A stretch of DNA of 64,000 nucleotides. Source: JABFRZ01 sp964631945. Lineage in GTDB: Bacteria; Planctomycetota; UBA1135; GCA-002686595. The stretch's first letter is position 1, and every line of letters begins with the position of its first letter. Position numbers and translations under genes: made by a program. The stretch covers positions 67,486 to 131,485 of the forward strand of contig CAZWAY010000002.1 of the NCBI GenBank assembly GCA_964631945.1. The letters run 5' to 3'. The notes under the pieces are model-generated. The model was not told where the DNA came from. It saw nothing but the letters and a program-made list of their open reading frames with translations, and made no database searches. Of this stretch, positions 60,055 through 64,000 are shown piece after piece.

Positions 60055-62718
60055 CTACTCGAGCAGCGTGCGCAGGCGCTGCTTCGAGCTCTCGCGCAGC
60101 TCGGGCGGGAACTCGCGCGGCGGTTCGAGCGCGAGCGCGTGCTCGAGCGCCGGACGGGCCTGGTCGAGGCGCCCGAGAGCGTGCAGGTAGGCCCCGAGCT
60201 CGGACCACACCACGTAGTCCTGGGGCGCGCGCTCGGCCTGAGCGCGGTAGACCGCGAGCGCCTCTTCGTCGCGTCCGAGGCGGCGCAGGATGCGCGCGTG
60301 CTCCAGCGCGGCCCCGGCGTCCTCCGGCGCGCGCGCGAGGCGGCGCTCGTTCCAGCCCAGCGCCGCAGGCAGCTCGTCGCGCGCGGCGTCGCTGCGTTCG
60401 AGCTCGAGCAGCGTCGGTCCGTCGAGCTCCAGCTGCTCGAGGTTGCGCCGCAGCGGGCCGCGGTGCTGCGCGGGCGCCAGCACGTAGGCACGCACCAGGT
60501 AGGGCTGGGCCTCGGCCAGCGCGCCCTGCGCCAGCAGGAAGCCCGCGAACTCGTGGTGCGCCTCGAAGTTCGTCGGACCGAGCTCGACCGCCTTGCGGAA
60601 TGCCGCCAGGGCCGAGCGCGGCTCGCCGCGTTGCCACAGGATGCGTGCCTTGTGGCTCCAGGCGAGCGCGTTCTCCGGCTCCAGCGCCAGCGCACGCTCG
60701 AGCCAGGCCAACGCGGCGTCGGAGTCCTTGCGCTGCAGCGCGCCCACGGCCAGGACCAGCGGCGGTTCGGCGCGCCGCGGCAGCTCGACCAAGAGCGCGC
60801 GCGCGAGGGCCTCGGCGCGCGCGTCCTCGCCCAGGGTCTGCAGGGCCTGCGCGAGCAACAGGCGGTCCTCGGGGTTGCCCGGGCGCAGGCGCGCGGCGCT
60901 CTCGAACTCGCGCGCGGCCTCCGGCCAGCGGCCGCGCTGCGCCAGCAGGCGGCCCAGGTTCTGGTGCGTGTCGGGCGCGTTGGGCTGCTCCGCGAGCGCG
61001 CGCGCGAAGGAACGCTCGGCCTCGTCCAGCTCGCCGCTCTGCATCTGCGCCACCGCCAGCGTGCCGAGGACCTGTCCGAGGTCGAGGAACTCCTCGCGCA
61101 CCGGCTTGCCCTGCGCGCGCGCCGCGCGGGCGCCGGCCTGGATCGCCTCGATGCGGCGCGCCAGCTCGGTGAGACGCAGGATCGCGGACGAGGGATCCCC
61201 GGCGTGGATCGCGCACCAGGCCAGGCCCAGCTCGACCTGCTGGGTGTCGCGCGAGCTCGTCATCAGGTCGGTGCGTTCCGCGCGCGCCTGCTCCAGCAGG
61301 TCGACGGCGTGCTCGAAGACCCGCTGGGCCTCCAGCAGGTAGCGCGGCTCGTGCGTGGCGCTGAAGCGCTCCAGCAGCTCGCGGCCGTAGATCCACTGCA
61401 GCGTGGGTGCGCGCGGCGAGTGCGCCGCGGAATCGCGCAGCAGGCGCTCGCCGTCGTGCCAGACCCCGATGCGGGCATGGCTGCGGGCGCCGTACAGGGC
61501 GCCCAGCGCGAGCACCAGCAGCGTCGCCGTGCGGCGCGAGAAGGTGCGCGCGAGGACCAGCGCGAGGCCCAGCGCGAAGCCGAAGGCCGGCAGGTACAGG
61601 AAGCGCTCGGAGAGCGGGAAGGTGCCGAGCGAGTGCACCTGGATCAGCACCGGCAGGAAGCCCAGCGGGATGGCGAGCAGCGCGGTCAGGGCCAGGCGCC
61701 GGCGCGCGCGCCAGCTGGCCACCAGCAGCGCCAGGTACACGGCCGTGAACACGGCCGCGCGCACCAGCGTCGGATCGAAGGGTGCGAGATACGGGCGGAA
61801 GGGCCGGAAGAGGTTGAGCTCGAGCGGCGCGGCCAGGATCTCCAGCGCGCCGCCGAAGAGCTCCAGCCGCAGCAGCGCGAGGCGCAAGGGGCCCACCACG
61901 AAGTCGGTCGTGACGCGCTCGAGACCGGCGTAGGGGCTCTCGAAGACCAGCATGCGCGCGCCCAGGTACAGCGCGCAGGCCAGCGCGAACGGGGCGTAGG
62001 CGCGCAGCCGCGCGGGTCGGACTCGGCCATCTCCGGCCGTGACCTGCGCGCTGGCCGGAGCCGGGCGCGGGCGCGTCAGGTCCAGCAGCACGAGCAGGGG
62101 TACCAGCGTGGCCGCGAGCTCCTTGGCGAGCAGCGCCAGGACGAACAGCGCCGGTGCGAGCACGGGCACGCCCGGCGACCCGCGCGCACGCCAGGCCAGG
62201 AAGCGTTCCAGCGCGAACAACACCAGGCAACCCGAGAGCGGTCCACTCAGGGCCGAGATCCAGGCCACGCTCTCGACCTGGGTCGGGTGCAGCGCGAACA
62301 GGAGCGCCGTCGTGCCGGCGATCCACGCGCGCCCGCTCAGGCGTCGCGCCAGCAGGAAGGCCGCCACCGTCGCCGCCAGGTGGAAGGCGAGCGAGGCGGC
62401 GTGGTACGGGCCGGGGCGGCTCTGCGCCAGGGGCCAGACCAGCGCGTGCACGACGGCCGTGAGCGGCCGCCAGTAGCCGATGTACTCGGCGTCGCGCAGG
62501 CCGAGGAAGTCCCAGTAGCCGCTGCCGAACAGGCGTGGCAGGTTGGCGAGGTCGGTGATCTCCGGGTTGCGCTCGATCAGCAGCCGGTCGTCGTAGACCA
62601 GCTGACCCGCCAGGCCGCGCGCGTAGAGCGCCACGGTGGCCACGAGGATCGCGGCCAGGACGAGCCACTCGCGCCGTCTGGACGCACCTTCGCCTTCGCC
62701 TTCCGCTCCGGCCTGCAC
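60055..62718 (-). CDS. TMTC-like polytopic membrane protein with C-terminal TPR array
   Basis: 887 residues. The N-terminal 430 residues hold about 9-11 membrane helices with the pattern of TMTC/DUF1736-type proteins: LVYDDRLLIERNPEITDLANLPRLFGSGYWDF, YWRPLTAVVHALVWPLAQ, LFALHPTQVESVAWIS and ERFLYLPAFGFALGLAL. The rest is a TPR superhelix (AVAQMQSGELDEAERSFARALAEQPNAPDTHQNLGRLLAQRG; AFRKAVELGPTNFEAHHEFAGFLLAQG). Eukaryotic TMTCs are O-mannosyltransferases and bacterial relatives are presumed GT-C enzymes using lipid-linked sugars. An early aspartate pair (YDD) fits the GT-C catalytic loop. Confidence 0.82.
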   Translation of the reverse strand: MQAGAEGEGEGASRRREWLVLAAILVATVALYARGLAGQLVYDDRLLIERNPEITDLANLPRLFGSGYWDFLGLRDAEYIGYWRPLTAVVHALVWPLAQSRPGPYHAASLAFHLAATVAAFLLARRLSGRAWIAGTTALLFALHPTQVESVAWISALSGPLSGCLVLFALERFLAWRARGSPGVPVLAPALFVLALLAKELAATLVPLLVLLDLTRPRPAPASAQVTAGDGRVRPARLRAYAPFALACALYLGARMLVFESPYAGLERVTTDFVVGPLRLALLRLELFGGALEILAAPLELNLFRPFRPYLAPFDPTLVRAAVFTAVYLALLVASWRARRRLALTALLAIPLGFLPVLIQVHSLGTFPLSERFLYLPAFGFALGLALVLARTFSRRTATLLVLALGALYGARSHARIGVWHDGERLLRDSAAHSPRAPTLQWIYGRELLERFSATHEPRYLLEAQRVFEHAVDLLEQARAERTDLMTSSRDTQQVELGLAWCAIHAGDPSSAILRLTELARRIEAIQAGARAARAQGKPVREEFLDLGQVLGTLAVAQMQSGELDEAERSFARALAEQPNAPDTHQNLGRLLAQRGRWPEAAREFESAARLRPGNPEDRLLLAQALQTLGEDARAEALARALLVELPRRAEPPLVLAVGALQRKDSDAALAWLERALALEPENALAWSHKARILWQRGEPRSALAAFRKAVELGPTNFEAHHEFAGFLLAQGALAEAQPYLVRAYVLAPAQHRGPLRRNLEQLELDGPTLLELERSDAARDELPAALGWNERRLARAPEDAGAALEHARILRRLGRDEEALAVYRAQAERAPQDYVVWSELGAYLHALGRLDQARPALEHALALEPPREFPPELRESSKQRLRTLLE

Positions 62719-62805
62719 GGCCGCAAGGTAGCGCGCCGCTCGGCGGGGGTCACGGTGGTGCAGGCTCGCGCGCGTTGCGTGCGGCGCAGGGCCGCCCGCG
62801 GATCC

Positions 62806-64000
62806 CTACTGGACCAGGAGGATCGACTGCGGGTTGCTGGCCTCGAACGGGCGCGGCAGGCGCAGCTCGATGCTCTGGCAGTGGAACACGGTGCCGGCCA
62901 CGCCCGGGTCGGGCAGCAGAGCCGGCGGGACGTTCACCTGCAGCCAGCCCGTGGGCGGGATGGTGTAGTTGCCGGCGAAGAAGAGGTTGGTGAAGCCGTT
63001 GCCGATGGCCAGGCTGAAGGCCCGGCTGCTGCTGGGCTGGTTCGAGAGCGAGGCGAAGACACGGTGTCGTCGTCCCGGGATGCCGCTCACCCGGAACGTC
63101 AGGCCGAAGTCGCGGTCGACGACGTTGAGCGGGTCGCCCGTGCCGAATTCGAGCTTGGGGGTGGCGGGGGCCACGATCGTGACCTGGAAGGCGTCGCTGG
63201 CGACGCCGTCGCCGACGCTCAGCTCGTGCAGTCCGAGCGTCGCGGCCTGGGGCATGTCGAGCGTGATCGTGTTCTCGTCCACCAGCGTGTAGCGCGCGGC
63301 CGGGATCGAGACACCGTCGAGCCGCACGTCGGTCACCAGGTCGAGGTTCGTGCCGCTGATCGTGAGGGTCTGCTCGGTGCCCGGCACGAGCGCCTCGACC
63401 GTGGCGGGCGTGAGGCCCGTGATGTCGGGGCGCGTGCTGGCCGGGATGCCGAAGGTCCCGAGCAGGTCGGTCGGGAAGGCGTTCGAGAGCGTTGCGCCAC
63501 CGCCGCCGTCACGGTTGATCAGCACGTCGCCGGGCCCGGCTTCGGGCGGGATCGTCACCGTGATGAGCGTGCCGCCCCGCGAAGGGACGTTGGTGAGGCG
63601 CACGATCGGATCGGAGCCCGTCGCCGTGGGCGCCCGACTCGTGAACCAGACCTCGTTGCCCACGCCGCCGAACTGCGTGCCGTGGATCGCCAGCGTGCCT
63701 GCGTTCGCGACCGTGGCCGTGATGGTGGGCTTGGTGGCCGAGGCCACGCCGTAGACGCACTGGATACCGGCGATGTCGTCGGCGTGGATCGAGCGGATCG
63801 CGGTCGAGCCCTGGCTGACCGAAGGAGCCATGGTGGCCTGACCATTGCTCGCATGACCGAGGCCGAGCGCGTGCCCGTACTCGTGCGCCATGACGCCCTG
63901 GATGTCGAAGCGTGGCCCGATCGCGCCCGGCCCGTCGTCCCAGCTCCACTCGTCGCAGAAGCGGATGCGCCAGCCGTCCGAGATCGGCGTCTCGGTGTAG
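62806..64000 (-). CDS. Matrixin-type metalloprotease with IPT-like repeats (5' end outside window)
   Basis: The frame is open to the window edge, so the N-terminus is missing. The visible part starts in the catalytic domain (ISDGWRIRFCDEWSWDDGPG), with MAHEYGHALGLGH giving the HExxHxxGxxH zinc motif and a Met-turn in ATMAP, then SIHADDIAGIQCVYG, as in matrixin (M10) enzymes. It is followed by IPT/TIG-like Ig domains (PTITATVANAGTLAIHGTQFGG; PDITGLTPATVEALVPGTEQTLTISGTNL) and a C-terminal beta domain (TGWLQVNVPPALLPDPGVAGTVFHCQSIELRL) of a kind common in some Planctomycetota exported proteins. Probably secreted. Confidence 0.85.
   Translation of the reverse strand, partial: YTETPISDGWRIRFCDEWSWDDGPGAIGPRFDIQGVMAHEYGHALGLGHASNGQATMAPSVSQGSTAIRSIHADDIAGIQCVYGVASATKPTITATVANAGTLAIHGTQFGGVGNEVWFTSRAPTATGSDPIVRLTNVPSRGGTLITVTIPPEAGPGDVLINRDGGGGATLSNAFPTDLLGTFGIPASTRPDITGLTPATVEALVPGTEQTLTISGTNLDLVTDVRLDGVSIPAARYTLVDENTITLDMPQAATLGLHELSVGDGVASDAFQVTIVAPATPKLEFGTGDPLNVVDRDFGLTFRVSGIPGRRHRVFASLSNQPSSSRAFSLAIGNGFTNLFFAGNYTIPPTGWLQVNVPPALLPDPGVAGTVFHCQSIELRLPRPFEASNPQSILLVQ

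Overview
The window is a very GC-rich bacterial chromosome segment, densely coded on both strands. No gene-free gap exceeds about 275 bases, and I found no tRNA, rRNA, CRISPR array, transposase or phage gene. Several traits suggest a deep-branching Planctomycetota-like bacterium: many exported proteins of unknown role, two arylsulfotransferase-family propellers, a DUF4953-type metalloprotease, an RRM glycine-rich RNA-binding protein, and a matrixin with IPT-like repeats and a C-terminal beta domain. This placement is inference; Myxococcota or another high-GC phylum is not excluded.

Region 1 (0-9 kb): a copper-type P-ATPase, then a small exported thioredoxin-like gene interrupted by one in-frame TGA exactly where the first cysteine of a CPFC motif should be. 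A SECIS-like hairpin follows the TGA, so this is best read as a selenoprotein. Next come a PQQ-type propeller with an EF-hand insertion, a large metzincin-type protease and NhaA. Region 2 (9-12.3 kb): a PadR / membrane protein / alpha-beta hydrolase operon behind a near-leaderless promoter, a nucleotidyltransferase plus small-partner pair resembling a toxin-antitoxin module, a DUF2442 fragment, and two copies of a 38-39 bp intergenic repeat. Region 3 (12.3-25.3 kb): a huge membrane-anchored CarboxypepD_reg-repeat protein, a FliA/WhiG-type sigma factor translationally coupled to apt, argS, a HutD-like protein, and two arylsulfotransferase paralogues around a BON-like small protein and an MgtC/DUF4010 membrane protein.

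Region 4 (25.3-33 kb): DinB-like protein, exported TPR protein, a 72-residue exported Cys peptide with a perfect ribosome binding site, an ECF sigma factor next to a membrane-bound anti-sigma-like/thioredoxin-fold fusion, an apparently exported methyltransferase, a PPC/DUF296 protein, RsmH, a protein with a possible release-factor-like domain, and the RRM protein. Region 5 (33-56.4 kb): a sulfatase-fold lipoprotein and a heparinase II/III-like lipoprotein lead into an exopolysaccharide locus. It holds two CelD/FemAB-type acetyltransferases, four GT4 glycosyltransferases, a GIPC-transferase-like protein, an initiating sugar-phosphate transferase fused to a degenerate GGDEF-like domain, a stand-alone copy of that domain, an O-antigen ligase/polymerase, a Wzc-like protein with a broken Walker A, a Wza-like exporter, a Wzx-like flippase and an asparagine-synthase-like enzyme without a glutaminase domain. 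Region 6 (56.4-64 kb): an ABC-F protein, a SnoaL-like lipoprotein, an orphan PyrK-like flavoprotein, a TMTC-like membrane TPR protein and the 3' part of a matrixin gene that runs off the window.

The strongest candidates for something undescribed are the UPFC selenoprotein and the pair of degenerate GGDEF-like domains tied to the first step of polysaccharide assembly, in a locus whose Wzc also looks catalytically dead.
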